DNA of 64,000 bases from Nymphaea colorata. Its lineage: Eukaryota; Streptophyta; Magnoliopsida; Nymphaeales; Nymphaeaceae. Shown here piece after piece: positions 11,962-23,750 of the stretch; positions within the stretch are counted from its first letter, which is position 1; every line of letters starts with the position of its first letter. A program made the position numbers and the translations under genes. Below the pieces are notes generated by a model. That model did no database searches and had not been told where the DNA came from. It saw only the letters and a program-made list of their open reading frames with translations. The stretch covers positions 5,323,500 to 5,387,499 of the forward strand of contig NC_045149.1 of the NCBI RefSeq assembly GCF_008831285.2, in the 5' to 3' direction.

Positions 11962-12265
11962 TGATAAGATCTACAATTATAAAGGAAAAGATAGGGCAGA
12001 CACTGTTTCTAAAGATAAAGAGCTATCTAAAACCGAACAATCTTCTTTACATAAGGAAGATATGTTTCCAATATCTTCTCCTATAATCTTGCCAAGATCA
12101 GTCATGATCTCAAATGTGTAAAATGACTATAAATATTTGTACTCTCTCTAGTGATGATATATTGAAGTAAGAGAGAGTCTTCTTGTGGACGTAGGATGTT
12201 GTTCAGCTGAATCACGTTACATTTTGTGTCTTCCTTCTCCTTAGTTTGTGTGCTCATTCTTAACT
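11962..12265 (+). repeat. 3' LTR of copia B
   Basis: 304 bp, preceded by the purine-rich TTGTGGGGGAA as polypurine tract. It lacks about 20 bp present in the 5' LTR around 7940-7965. It is followed by the second GGTTT copy and then PPR coding sequence. Confidence 0.9.
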
Positions 12266-13301
12266 GGTTTCTGTTGGGTCCTTCTTGATACCTTCAATCC
12301 TCTCCAGTACCCTATGTTTGTTCTCTTCTCCACCTTGATCGATTCACTTCTGGATTCAAGGTTCTCAGAAGCATCACAAGTTCTAGGCATAATGAGTGGC
12401 CTCGGTACCATGCCTGATCCGGTACACGTGCACCAGCTTGCCCCACAAGTTCAATACACTAGGCCTCGTATGATCAGGTTCAGATTCTGTATTTACAGAT
12501 CGTAAATTGATCCATGCATTTTGTAAAGTGGGTGATCTCAAACTGGCGATAAAAATGCTTAGAGATGTATGTTGACTGTGACGTTGGTAGTTAAAACACT
12601 GTGAACTGGGGCCGCTGCAAGAGAGAAATGGTTAAGAAAGGTTTGGAGTTTGATGTGGTTAGTTTTTATACTCTGATCAAGGCCTTTCTCTTGAAAGGGT
12701 CGCTGCATGATGCAGAAATATTGATGGAAGAAATGTTGAATGGTGAAATTGATAAAGATATTATCGGGTACAACATATTGATCAATGGACGATGCAAACT
12801 ATGATCCATGAGCAGTGCAGTCGAGCTGCAAAGTATAAGAAGAAGGGAAGTATATTGCCTGATATTGTGAGTTATAATTCTCTGATAAGTGGATATAGAA
12901 TTCGAGACCTTGAAAAGTCTAAGGAACTGGTAGGTGAACTTAGGGATGCTGTGAATCCACTGGCTGATGTAGTAGTTGGTGTTAAGAGTGACCGAAATAT
13001 TGACATGTTGACAGAGGACTCATCTTTCGAATCTGCAGGAGAGAATACCCACTCCGAGCTTCAACCTACTTTTGTTACATATACAACACTAACATGCGCT
13101 TACTGTAAACAAGGGGAAGTGAAGGAAGCATTTTCATTGTATGAAGAGATGGTTAAGAATGGGATTCTTCCTGATTCAATCACATATAGTTCATTAATTA
13201 ATGGCCTCTGCAGAAGTGGCAAAGTCGCTGAAGCAAAAATGCTCTTCCATGGAATGGCGAGAATGGGCTTTGTCCCTAATCATGTAGCATACCGCACCTA
13301 A

Positions 13302-15709
13302 TGCAGTGAAGAATGCTGTTAAACTAGATATCTTCCCGGCATTGAATTCCATAAAGGAGCATGCGAATAGAAGGACACACTAGTGGAATTTCGTGACATT
13401 ACCGTCTATTTATAGGCCATCTTTGACTTTCCTTTAACCCAGTGGGAAGGGTTAACTGAATAGATACACCTTTTGGAAAGCAGAATACCCTTTGGAAACA
13501 TATGCATGTTTTAGAAAGCACCTATTGGGAAGAAACGCCTTTTTTGAAAATAAATGTTTTCATAGAAACTATTTTATTTATTTTTATTTGTAAAATGTGA
13601 CTAAGGGAAGTGGGCGGCCTCCTTCAGGCCACATAGGACCCGCAGGAGGCCATCGTGGCCCAGTGAGATGAGCTAACGTCATCGGCGTGCTAATCTTTTG
13701 GTGTAGTTCATGAACCCTTCAAACTTCCCTAACAATTCAAGCATGAGAGAGCTTTGGAACACTTCCAATACCAAGACATTACAGTAAATATAAGTCGAGT
13801 TCTGCCTTTAACAGTATACATGAAAGGAATGCGTAGAAGAAAAAGTGTTGATAATACACTTCTGTATATTGTTTCGTCATCGAACTTGAACAACAAAAAA
13901 CCGCAGGAGACTGTACTAGTGGTTACCCAAAAGAATAAAAGATTTGCAGAAGCTGCCGTTTGGCCTTTTCATCGTATTAAGAACCCTGTTTCCATCATTA
14001 CGCTTCATTTGTCCAATATCAACCAGAGGCGATTAGCATCTCATATCTCAGTTGTCTTAAACATAAATCTCAAGTGGACCACAAGGCTAACATCGCCAAC
14101 AAACACACACAACAACTAACTCAAATGTTGTTGCTCCTTCACCTTCACCATGCTTGTCAACCCAATCGTATTGCCGCAACCCAAAAATGGATCGAGGACA
14201 AACTCCTTTTGGAAACTCCGTTATCGTCAATCGGCAAAACTTGCTCCTTGTGATCCACAAACATCTCCCTTCGAAATCCCATAGTTGTTCTTTCGCAACT
14301 TTCTATACACAAAAACCTGTTTCCTATGGGTTGTGACAAGACGATCCCTTGAATGTGAGAACCATGCAACACAACGTTCCTTAATTTGCAAATCACCCGC
14401 ATAATAACATCTTGTACACAGAAATGGATGCACGGCACACACTTGTTATGTAGGAGCCATTGATGTGTAAATGGGATATTAAATTGAGTAGCTTTTTTGG
14501 AAAAGTTATACGAAGTTCAATGAATTGGAACCAATTGAAAATATATATTTTTAAATGGAAAAATAAAAGTATACTTTTGTCAAACACAAATAAAGCTACA
14601 AAAGCAAGAACTTCTAAAAAAGTTCTAGAGTGGTCACAAGTACAACATTAAAACTATAAGATCCAAATAGTTTAAAATAAAAGTAACCAATAATTATTAT
14701 CCCCGAAACAAACAACTCTTGAATCTGATATTCACATTTGTAGGACTGTCTCAAAATGGGTTTAAAGTTGTCATGTCCATGTTATCAATATTGATATCGG
14801 TGCTTTACTGGCTAGCTCTCTAATTTGTGCTATATATGCTTATTATTCTTTTTCATTAAAAAAAGTAGTTTAAAATATTATAAATTAATTAAAAAATAAA
14901 CAAATAAAAGGCTGCATTGGCCAACATCGTAGTGGCAAAGGCCGGACAAGATGCATAGCAACCAATGCGCTGTGATTTTAACATGCATTGCAATAATAAC
15001 AACTACTATTCTTGAGGGCTAATCCCATCCCACAGCCAATCAGAAAATGGCCGGACCAGCACTGCCTGACAAGGATGGCAATATTCCGTCCATTACCCGC
15101 CATGAGTCAAGAGTGTCTGGATGTTGCTGAACAATACCACCACCACCAGTATGGTGGCCAGATAGAGAAAGAGAAGGAGATAGACCTTACGTCTAAAATG
15201 CATAGTTAGGGCTTTGAAAACTTGGGCCCTTCCAGGTTCTTCAGATTCCAGTTTCACTTAAAAGTTTGATAAAAAGTATAGTTTGCCATCACTGGAACGG
15301 GCAGAAAACCATGTTTCATTCAGGTACCAATATAGGGTATGTTTGCTCCCCCGGAATCGCACTGCAGCTAATGGAAGCCAATCTAAATCTTTGCTGCATC
15401 TCTGCCCCACCGTCGGTCTTCTCACAGTCATCGAGCACCACTTTACCACACCACCATCATCTTCCCACCAGCGTGTCAATCATCTGGCCACTAAGTTACA
15501 TGGGTACTTCAATAAGGTCCATGTACTCGTGTCGCTTTACCCGTATCTAAAGTGAGGTACTTAGACACACTTGAATACTTTCTAGATTGAAACCAATCCA
15601 AATTGCTTAATTTTATGTGATTTAATTTTTCCAACTCAGTTTTCATTCTGTTTAGAGTTATTGTTCATTAATATGTAATGTTCTTATTTAACATCAACTT
15701 TGCTTTGTG

Positions 15710-15746
<37 letters not shown>

Positions 15747-15823
15747 ACCATGTAGTAGCCCCATAGCCACATTTGGTACTTGCATATCCGTCTCCATACC
15801 TGAACCATACCCATGTGACTTAG
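13302..15823. other. Unassigned spacer between the PPR pseudogene and gypsy C
   Basis: No gene, RNA or element with paired ends could be supported. Bases 13376-13400 start CACTAGTGGAA, reminiscent of a CACTA-transposon end, but no matching inverted end was found. Bases 13620-13675 are locally GC-rich. Bases 13740-14440 have moderately long frames on both strands with no recognisable domain. Bases 14450-14920 are AT-rich. A dinucleotide repeat sits at 15712-15742. Confidence 0.4.
15712..15742. repeat. (AT)n microsatellite
   Basis: About 31 bp of uninterrupted AT repeat, some 80 bp left of the gypsy C insertion. Confidence 0.95.
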
Positions 15824-18800
15824 TGTAACGCTCGGCATTGCAAGTCGGGTAGGATCAGGGTCCAGCCCATACCCGATCTCCATCAAGTGAGAGGAGCCCA
15901 GCGCAGGGCCCTCCTTCTCCGTCTTCCTCTCTGCCTCCCTCTCCGTTGCCCTCTCAGCCCGCAAGTGAACCCCCGACGCAGAGAAGAAGAAGGCGGAGGA
16001 TAGCGCAAGGGAACGGCGGTGGCGACGCACAGGTGAGCCGTCGGTCTCTCCCTCTGTCTCTTCTTTCTTCTTCTCCTTCTTCTTCTTCTTCCTCGCTCTT
16101 CACTACACCTTTCCTTCTCTCTACTGGCCCTCACTCTCTGTTAGCGCCCTTCTTTTGCCCGCTCTCTCTCTCTCTCTCTCTCTGTCTCTTCTGTCTCCTC
16201 CTCTCCATCTCCCCATTTCGCGCTCGATTTCCCCTCTCTGCCTGTCTTTCCCCTCTATCCGAACTCACTCTACCAATCTCCCCTCTCTGTCAACACCCTC
16301 TCTCTCGCATGCTCTTTCTCTTCTCTACTCTCCCATCTCACTGCTTGCACCCCCTCCTTACCGCCAGCCTCCTCCCACTCACATCTCTTGTGTTCTCTCT
16401 TTCATTTTCAACCTCTCTATCTCTTGTTGTCCCCTACCTCCTCCAACCGAACCATCCCTCTCAGCTGAACCTCATTCTCATAGCTGAATGCCTTTTTTTT
16501 ACAGCAGACCCCTCTTTGGATCTATTTTTCGCTAAACCTCACCTTATTTATTGCTGTTTGGTCGGCTTGCAGCTTGGGGACGCATCTTTCCCCTCATACC
16601 AGTGAAGTGAAGGTGTTGGTGGCGATGGCATTTTCTGATTTTAACCATTTAGAAATCAATCGAATATTTGAGCTAGCTGTCGGGAGATAATTATTGATTG
16701 AGCATAATATACTTAGATTGGAAGATTTAGAATGCATGTTAGCGGTGCTGCTATTTCGGGGAGAGTCTATGACTATTTTGAGAAGGACAAGGATCTTCAT
16801 ATATAATTATCTTTCTAGCATGATAGGTTAATTTTTGAAGTGATTAGGAAACATGGTAGAGATATGGTGTGGTCGAGAAGATGTAGGACCATCATTACGA
16901 ATAAATGGCGCACACTATTGTCGATATGCGTATTACATTGTTGGTTGGAAAAGAATATGTAAGTTTGTAAGCTTAATTGCGGGGTTGACGCCTCGACTTG
17001 CAAAGCAAGTGAGAAGCATGTTAGTGATTGGTTGAATCGAAAGCTCGGAACATAAATCGTTTGGTCGCAACCTCTAGGAGTTGAAAAGAAACCTTTTGGA
17101 GGGCTTTGTGTGCCGATACTACCTGTCGACATCGTCTTGAAGTGATGACATACCTCAATGATTATGTTTCATACTCGTATAGATTGTACAACGATACGAG
17201 TAGAGAACTCATCACTTGATTATGTTTGCAGATACACTGGCACATCCAGTAGACCTTGAGCAACAAGACTTGAATCTCGAAGCATTTTGGGTGTTTTGTC
17301 GACACGCGATAGGTATGGGGGCATTCCAGGCAAATCTCTGGCTGGGGCCAACTTTTGAATGTATGTTTTCAAGATCGTTGGATCCTATGATTGTGATGTG
17401 ATTGAATGATTATGATGTGATTAAATGAATGAATGTATGCATGGAAATCAAATGCTTATGTTATTAGTTTTGTTTTTAAAATTACTATGCAATTCTATTT
17501 GCATGCTAACAATGATAACTGCTTAAGACACATGAGGTGGGATATCAAGTCGAGTATCTCATTGAGTCCAATTGTGCATTAGAAAGCATCCTAGAATGAT
17601 AATTTCTTAAGACAGGTACGAGCCAATCACGGATCAAGATTACTCTCAGTAGTTTGACTAAGTTTTGAAAGATGTGATTGATGTGTGTGACTAACGTGAA
17701 TGTTGTAATATGTAGCACGTGTACGTGGGCATGAATGCAAATGAATGAAATTGAAGAGTAGTTGTACCTGTATTGTTATGACGGCAAGTTAAGAATGTCA
17801 ACTATATGTGTAGCCCTCGTGTGAAGGCAATTGAAGGTATGGGTGCACTCGCGAAGTGAACCAACCTCATGAGCTAGCAAGTCGTTTTGAGAATGTGCTT
17901 TCATAATGATAAGTAAAAAAGAATAAGAGATGAGAGGCCAGTAGGTTGTGACTATGTGTTTTGGAGATGTCCCGCCTTCGCCACTGGTCTCGCCTGCTCG
18001 GAGCGCAAGCGGTGCAAGACCCCAGAGTACCATTGTGTGATGTGTTTGGAGCATTGGGCTCTCGCTTTTCCAAACTAAGTGTCTTAGGGAAGGCTGAGCA
18101 ACTCTCCTTAGAATTTTCACATCCATGGATGGTTGCTTTTCTGCTGCAGCGTGAATGGATTCATATTGTTTCGGGCCACAACGGGGGTTTTCTCCCAACT
18201 ATAGGTCGCCCGTGGTATACACATGTATGTGTTTGTACCCACAGAAACTGTTAATTCACTAAAGCTAATGTAAATGAAAAGAATGTGAATTAAATGTATG
18301 TGAACGAAATGAATGTGATTGTTAAATGTGTTGTGTGGCCATTGAGAGGCCTTTACATGCCGTGGTATATGTGAGGGGCCTTCTTGACAAGTCATGTGAC
18401 TATATGCTCTATCACGACATGATAGTGATTTGTTTTCCTAACTGTTTATTCTAGATTTGAGGCCTTACACAAGAAGATTAGTGAATTATCTGTGGTGTTT
18501 CCATACTGCAAAGGCTAAACCTTTAGTTGTTTTTTCTTTTTCAGGTTTTGATGGACCCAGACCAATAAGTTGGTTAAATGGCTCTACTCAGATCCTACTG
18601 GGGAGGTTTTGGGTCTATTGTAGTGTCGGCACATCAAATTGATGTCTTGTTTTTGTTAAGCATCAATGTGATAGTTTTGGAGCATTTTTGTCATATGTAA
18701 TATTGAGAAAATATGATGTGATTTTGCATGGACTGAATTTATCATATAATGGAAAGTTGCCCCCTGTCTTTGATTTTTTGTGTTATCGATGTCTTGTTTT

Positions 18801-19022
18801 TGTTAGACATCAATGTGGTGGTTTTGTGGTATTTTTGTCATATGTATTATTAAAAAAATATGATGTAATTTTGTATACACTGAATTTATCATATAATGGA
18901 AAGTTTCCCCTTGTCTTTGAATTGCATAGCTCCTCTCCATTTGAATCGTTGTATCGTCGCACCTTAATGTTTTATGTTTTAACAAAAAATTAATTTGAGG
19001 GTCAAAAGGTTGGGGTGTGACA
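15824..19022 (+). repeat. 5' LTR of gypsy C
   Basis: About 3199 bp. Bases 16050-16200 are a CT-rich tract that opens long but meaningless frames. A segment of about 135 bp is tandemly duplicated at 18641-18780 and 18788-18921; the 3' LTR has a single copy. The end GGTGTGACA is followed by the primer-binding site near 19027. Confidence 0.93.
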
Positions 19023-19026
19023 GCTT

Positions 19027-19038
19027 TGGTACCAGAGC
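19027..19038 (+). promoter_or_regulatory. Primer-binding site of gypsy C (variant tRNA-iMet)
   Basis: Reads TGGTACCAGAGC, one base different from the tRNA-iMet complement seen in the copia elements, starting five bases after the LTR end. Confidence 0.75.
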
Positions 19039-19329
19039 TATGGCAAAACCCATTATGGATGTGAGTTAAAATCTATCTGTGAAGTCGTGTTGCGCAGGTA
19101 CGCGCTATTTGAGTTAGCTTTTATTGGAGTTTTGATTTTACTATGATATATACGTATGTGATAGATTGATATCTTGATGATTGTAATGCATCGTTGTAAA
19201 TGGGACTTGTAAAAGTTGTCTCAGACTTTGTAATGAGAATGAGGGTTCTTGCTTGTACAGATACAGTACTAACTTAGGGGTAAGAAGCGAGCTGGGCCGC
19301 TTACAGAGGCACAAAGAAAGCCAAGTTCG

Positions 19330-22300
19330 GCCCATTCATATGTGCATACCCATTTGGATGATAGTACGTCAGGGCAACTATACACCCAAACTAGTGTGGT
19401 TGCCCAAACCCAACCAAGGCAAACCCCACCTGTGGATCAGCAAACTATACTACTGACAACTTTGCATATGCTGACCTCTCTAGTTCAGTCGATGGTTAGT
19501 AATCAGAGGAGCCGTGCATCTCCTACAGGAAACACCACTGCACCACCTAAGGAGACTTCAGTGTCATTCAAGCAATTTATGTCAATGCAGTCGCATGTCT
19601 TTACTGGAGGTGGCAGCCCAAACACGGCAGAAGAATGGATCGAAGAGGTTTAATGCATTTTTGAACTTCTCAAGATGCCAGAATGAAATAAAGTAAACTA
19701 CGGCTCGTATTTGCTAAAAAGTGATGCCAAACGGTGGTGGCAATCAACCCATGGGATTCGGTTTGTAGGCCAACAGTCAATCTCATGAAAGCAGCTCAGG
19801 GATTCTTTTTTTTTCAGCACTTACTTCCCAACACATGCTAAAAAGAAAAACATGCAAGAGTTGCTTGAATTGAAGCAAAATCATTTGACCTTGGAAGAGT
19901 ATGTTACAAAGTATCGGCACTTAGAAGTGTATTTCCCACACCTCTACACCACTGAGAGCAGACAACGTTATGCATGGGTTGTGTGATGGGCTATGAAGCA
20001 AAGTTAGTCCAGCAGACCTCGCGATTTGGATAAGGCGGTCACTATGGCAGGACGCATGGAAAAAGATTGGGCTAGGATTCAAAAGGACCATCACAAGAAG
20101 ACTAGTCAACACACACATGATGGGCAGATGCAGGCCAAGCACCACCACTTTGTAGGCAGGGCAAAGCCTTATGTGAGGCGAGATGACAAAGCATTTAGGC
20201 GAAACAGGCCTATCCGTAGCGACACCACATAGGGGGCAGTGACTACTCTTACTCTACTGAGGTGTCCTACTTGCTCACGTGTGCACCTCGGGAAACCGTG
20301 CTATCGAGAAACCAGAGCATGTTTACATTGGGGAAGGATGAAACACTTCATCAAATATTATCCTACGATGCGAGGAAGGGAGTTGAAGAGGCCCGACGTC
20401 GATCCTTCTAGTACTCAAAAGACTACCGAACGTGTCTATGTAACAACTGTGAAGGAGCTTCAGGCATAGGATTTCTTCGAAGGTACATTATTTGTTGGTT
20501 CTCACATTCCTAGATTGTTGTTTGATGCAAGGGCGACTCATTCTTTCATATCTAGTCAATTTGACACTTCATTAGAAGTGTCAGCTATGATGATGTCGTA
20601 TGTCCTAAGAGTAGTCAGTCCCATGCATGCTCAAGATTTGTGTAGTCAGCATCTACCTGATGTAAACGTGGAGATACATCAACACCACTTACCTGCACAG
20701 TTGGTAATCATAAGTCTTAGTTGGTTTAATGTCATTTTGGGCATGGATTGGCTATATACGCATTATGCCAACATATATTGCAGAAAGCAGCAGATATAAT
20801 TGTTGACTAATGAGATGCAACCAATGAAATTCCAACCTCGTAAAGCCAGTCAAACTGATAAGATAATTGTGTCTACACTAAAGGCTAAACGATTGTTAGA
20901 AAAGGGAAGCATTGCCTTTTTGGTCAACGTGTTGACTAGTGAGACCGAGCCAGTGAAGTTAGAGGGTGTTGCCATTGTGAATGAGTACCTTGATGTGTTT
21001 CTTGAAGAGCTATCGAGTTTGCCTCCAGTACGAGAAGTGGAATTCAAGATAGAGTTGTTACTAGGAACAACTTGTATTTCTAAGGCACTATACCACATGG
21101 CACCAACAGAGTTATAAGAATTGAAGAAACAATTACAGAAGCTCTTAGATAAGGGCTTCATTCTACCCAGTGTGGCATATTGGGGAACACCTGTGTTGTT
21201 TGTCAAGAAGAAGGATGGAACGATGTGCTTGTGCATAGACTATCGCATGTTGAATCAAGTTACCATCAAGGATAAGTATCTGTTTCCTAGAATTATAGAC
21301 TTTTTTGAACAACTGGAGAATGTAAAGGTATTCTCCAAGATTGATATGAGGACAAGTTATCATTAACTCTTGATACGGGAGAAAGATGTTTCTAAGACTA
21401 CCTTTTAAATTAGATATGGGCATTTTGAATTTAGGATCATGCCTTTTTGGTTGACCAATGCTCCTGCAGCGTTTATGGATCTTATGAATCGGGTTTTCCA
21501 AGTTTACTTGGATTGGTTTGTTATTGTTTTTGTGGATGATATTTTGGTATACTCAGATAGTGAGGCAGAGCACAGAGATCACTTGAGGAGTGTGTTGAGT
21601 ATTTTGCACAAGCATAAGTTATATGCCAACTACTCGAAATGAAAATTTTGGCTAGAGAATGTAAACTTCATTGGTCATATGATCTCGAAAAAAGAGTTTT
21701 CGTCAATCTGACCAAGGTGCCAGCAGTACATGACTAGATGACGTCACGCAGCGTACCTGAGGTTAGAAGTTTTTTGGGATTTGTAGGATACTCTCAAAGG
21801 TTTATAAAAGACTTTTCGAAAATAGCTACGCCCATGACTAAGCAAATAAGAAAAGGAGTGAATTTTGTTTGAAATGAAGAGTGTAAAAAGAGTTTCCAAA
21901 CTTTGAAGGATAAGCTTACCGTTGTCCCTATTTTGACGCTTTCATCGAGTCATTCCGGATTTGTGGTGTACACTGATGCATCGGGAATCGATTATGGTTA
22001 TGTATTGATGCAACATGGTCGTGTAGTGGCTTATGCATCAAGACAGTTGAAGCCACATGAGAAACATTATCACACTCATGATTTAGAATTGGGAGTGGTA
22101 GTGTTCGCGTTGAAGTACATATTCTCCCAAAATGATCTCAATATGAGGCAAAGAAGATAGATTGAATACTTAAAAGATTATGATTTCAAAATATTATATC
22201 ATCCAGGAAAAACGAATGTGGTAGCCGATGCTTTGAGTAGACATGCTAAGGCGACGTTATGCAGTATGATGAATCACTCTTGGATGTTGTTGCAAGATAT

Positions 22301-23726
22301 GATAGCATGGCAGTCTCACCTATGTGATGAGAACAAAGCAACAATGACTGCCTTGATACGACATCCTCTATTGGAGGAGCTTATCACTTCAAAAAGAGGA
22401 TCCTAATTTTGCAAACATATGGAAGAAAGTAAAAAGGTAGATTCTCTTTGGTATCAAGGTGGTTTCGACAAAGATTATGGGTCCCTAGAGATGAAGATGT
22501 GAAACGTCAGTTGCTTGATGAAGGTCACAAATCTAAATTTTCCATACACTCTGACAGAATGAAGATGTTTTAGGATATGAAACAAAATTTTTGGTGGTCT
22601 AGAATGAAGTGTGAAATTGCAGAATATGTGACAAAATGCTTAGTGTGCTAGCGAGTCAAAACGGAACATCAATGGCCAAGAGGCTTGTTGCATATGATAG
22701 ATATTCCAGTGTGGAAATGGGAGGACATTACGATGGATTTTGTGGTTAGTTTGCCACACACTAGGAGACAACATGATGCCATATGGGTGATTGTTGATCG
22801 ACTTAAGAAGTCCACTCATTTTCTGCCAATCAGAATCAGTCAATCATTAGAAAGTCTTGCAGAGTTATATATTAGCGAGATAGTGAGATTGCATGAAATG
22901 TCAAAGTCTATTATTGCAGATCGAGATCCACGTTTTACTTCGAGGTTTTGAAAGCAATTGCAAAAGGTTTTGGGTACCAAACTTAATCTAAACACAACGT
23001 TCCACCCTCAAACTAATGGGCAATCTGAGATGACCATTCACCTTAAAGGACATGTTGCGTGCATGCATCTTAAATTGGAAAGGAGAATTGGATAAACATG
23101 TAAAATTGGCAGAGTTTGCATATAACAACAATTACCACTCTAGTATTGAGATGGTGCCTTTTGAGGCCTTGTATGGAAGACCATGCAAATCGCCAACTTG
23201 TTGGACCAAAATAGATGATGGCAAGATCGAAAACCCTTTTGTATTGCAACATTACACCATCCAAGTACAATTGATAAGGAACAAGTTGTTGACTGCTCAA
23301 AGTAGGCAGAAAAGTTATGCTGACATTCGACGTAGAGAGTTGGCTTTTGAGGTTGGTGATCATGTATTTTTGAAAATTTTACCTACTAAAGACGTTTTTC
23401 AATTCGATATTAAGGGAAAGTTGAGCCCAATGTTCATTGGACATTTTGAGATATTAAAGAAGATCGGAGAGATGACATATAGATTGGCACTACCACCTAA
23501 TTTGAGTCATAATCATGACGTTTTTCATGTTTCCATGCTTCGAAAGTATCTACTGAATATGCAAGGTATCCAAGTGCAAGATGATTTGACGATGAAAGAA
23601 AAGCCTATTAGAATTGTAGATCAAAGAGAGCAATTACTTCGCACCAAGAGAATTCCTTTAGTAAGAGTGAAATGGCAACACCGTGGGTTGAAAGAGAGCA
23701 CATGGGAACTCGAGAAGGATATGTGA
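19330..23726 (+). pseudogene. gag-pol of gypsy C, heavily mutated
   Basis: Gag lies at about 19340-20230 (QSHVFTGGGSPNTAEEWIEE). A degenerate zinc knuckle follows at 20260-20370. Protease is at about 20510-20770 (LFDARATHSFIS, where the active-site DSGATHSF has decayed to DARATHSF). Reverse transcriptase is at 21120-21650 ([13 protein letters not shown], then [11 protein letters not shown]). RNase H is at 21900-22240 ([14 protein letters not shown], then [13 protein letters not shown]). Integrase is at about 22440-23300 (TMDFVVSLPHTRRQHDAIWV). The C-terminal piece 23600-23726 (RVKWQHRGLKESTWELEKDM) resembles a chromodomain, which in this group can steer integration to heterochromatin. Stops at 21118, 21366 and 21643, among others, plus the altered protease site, show it is dead. 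Confidence 0.9.
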
Positions 23727-23750
23727 AAAAAGTATCCACACCTGTCAGGA

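Larger units (their letters stand above)
7798..12265 (+). mobile_element. Ty1/copia retrotransposon B (degenerate) inside the PPR gene
   Basis: LTRs at 7798-8121 and 11962-12265, with target duplication GGTTT at 7793-7797 and 12266-12270. The primer-binding site follows the left LTR at 8122-8134. The LTRs begin TGATAAG and end TTAACT rather than the usual CA. They have diverged visibly (substitutions plus an indel of about 20 bp), so the insertion is older than A. The internal region keeps copia order but carries many stops and an internal deletion. Confidence 0.93.
7516..13301 (+). pseudogene. PPR-protein pseudogene split by copia B
   Basis: The left piece (7516-7797) opens with Met and has a Ser/Pro/Lys-rich N-terminus like an organelle-targeting leader. 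It runs into the target duplication GGTTT. After element B, coding resumes at 12266. Degenerate pentatricopeptide units follow: HAFCKVGDLKLAIKML near 12510, VVSFYTLIKAF near 12655, IIGYNILINGRCK near 12760, DIVSYNSLISGY near 12860, TFVTYTTLTCAYCKQGEVKE near 13065 and DSITYSSLINGLCRSGK near 13170. The last ends at a stop at 13301. At least one frameshift lies near 12790-12805. P-class PPR proteins normally bind organelle RNA and have ten or more units; this has about six, so the gene is truncated and dead. The repeats resemble a long P-class PPR family known in Arabidopsis, but the ancestor is not certain. Confidence 0.85.

Noticed and set aside
13376-13400. CACTAGTGGAA as the end of a CACTA DNA transposon
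   Set aside because: No inverted partner end, no 3-bp target duplication and no transposase-like frame were found nearby.
15946-16605. 219-codon open frame rich in Ser, Leu and Pro
   Set aside because: It lies in the CT-rich tract of the gypsy C LTR. A near copy with indels at 23939-24542 does not keep the frame. Low-complexity artefact.
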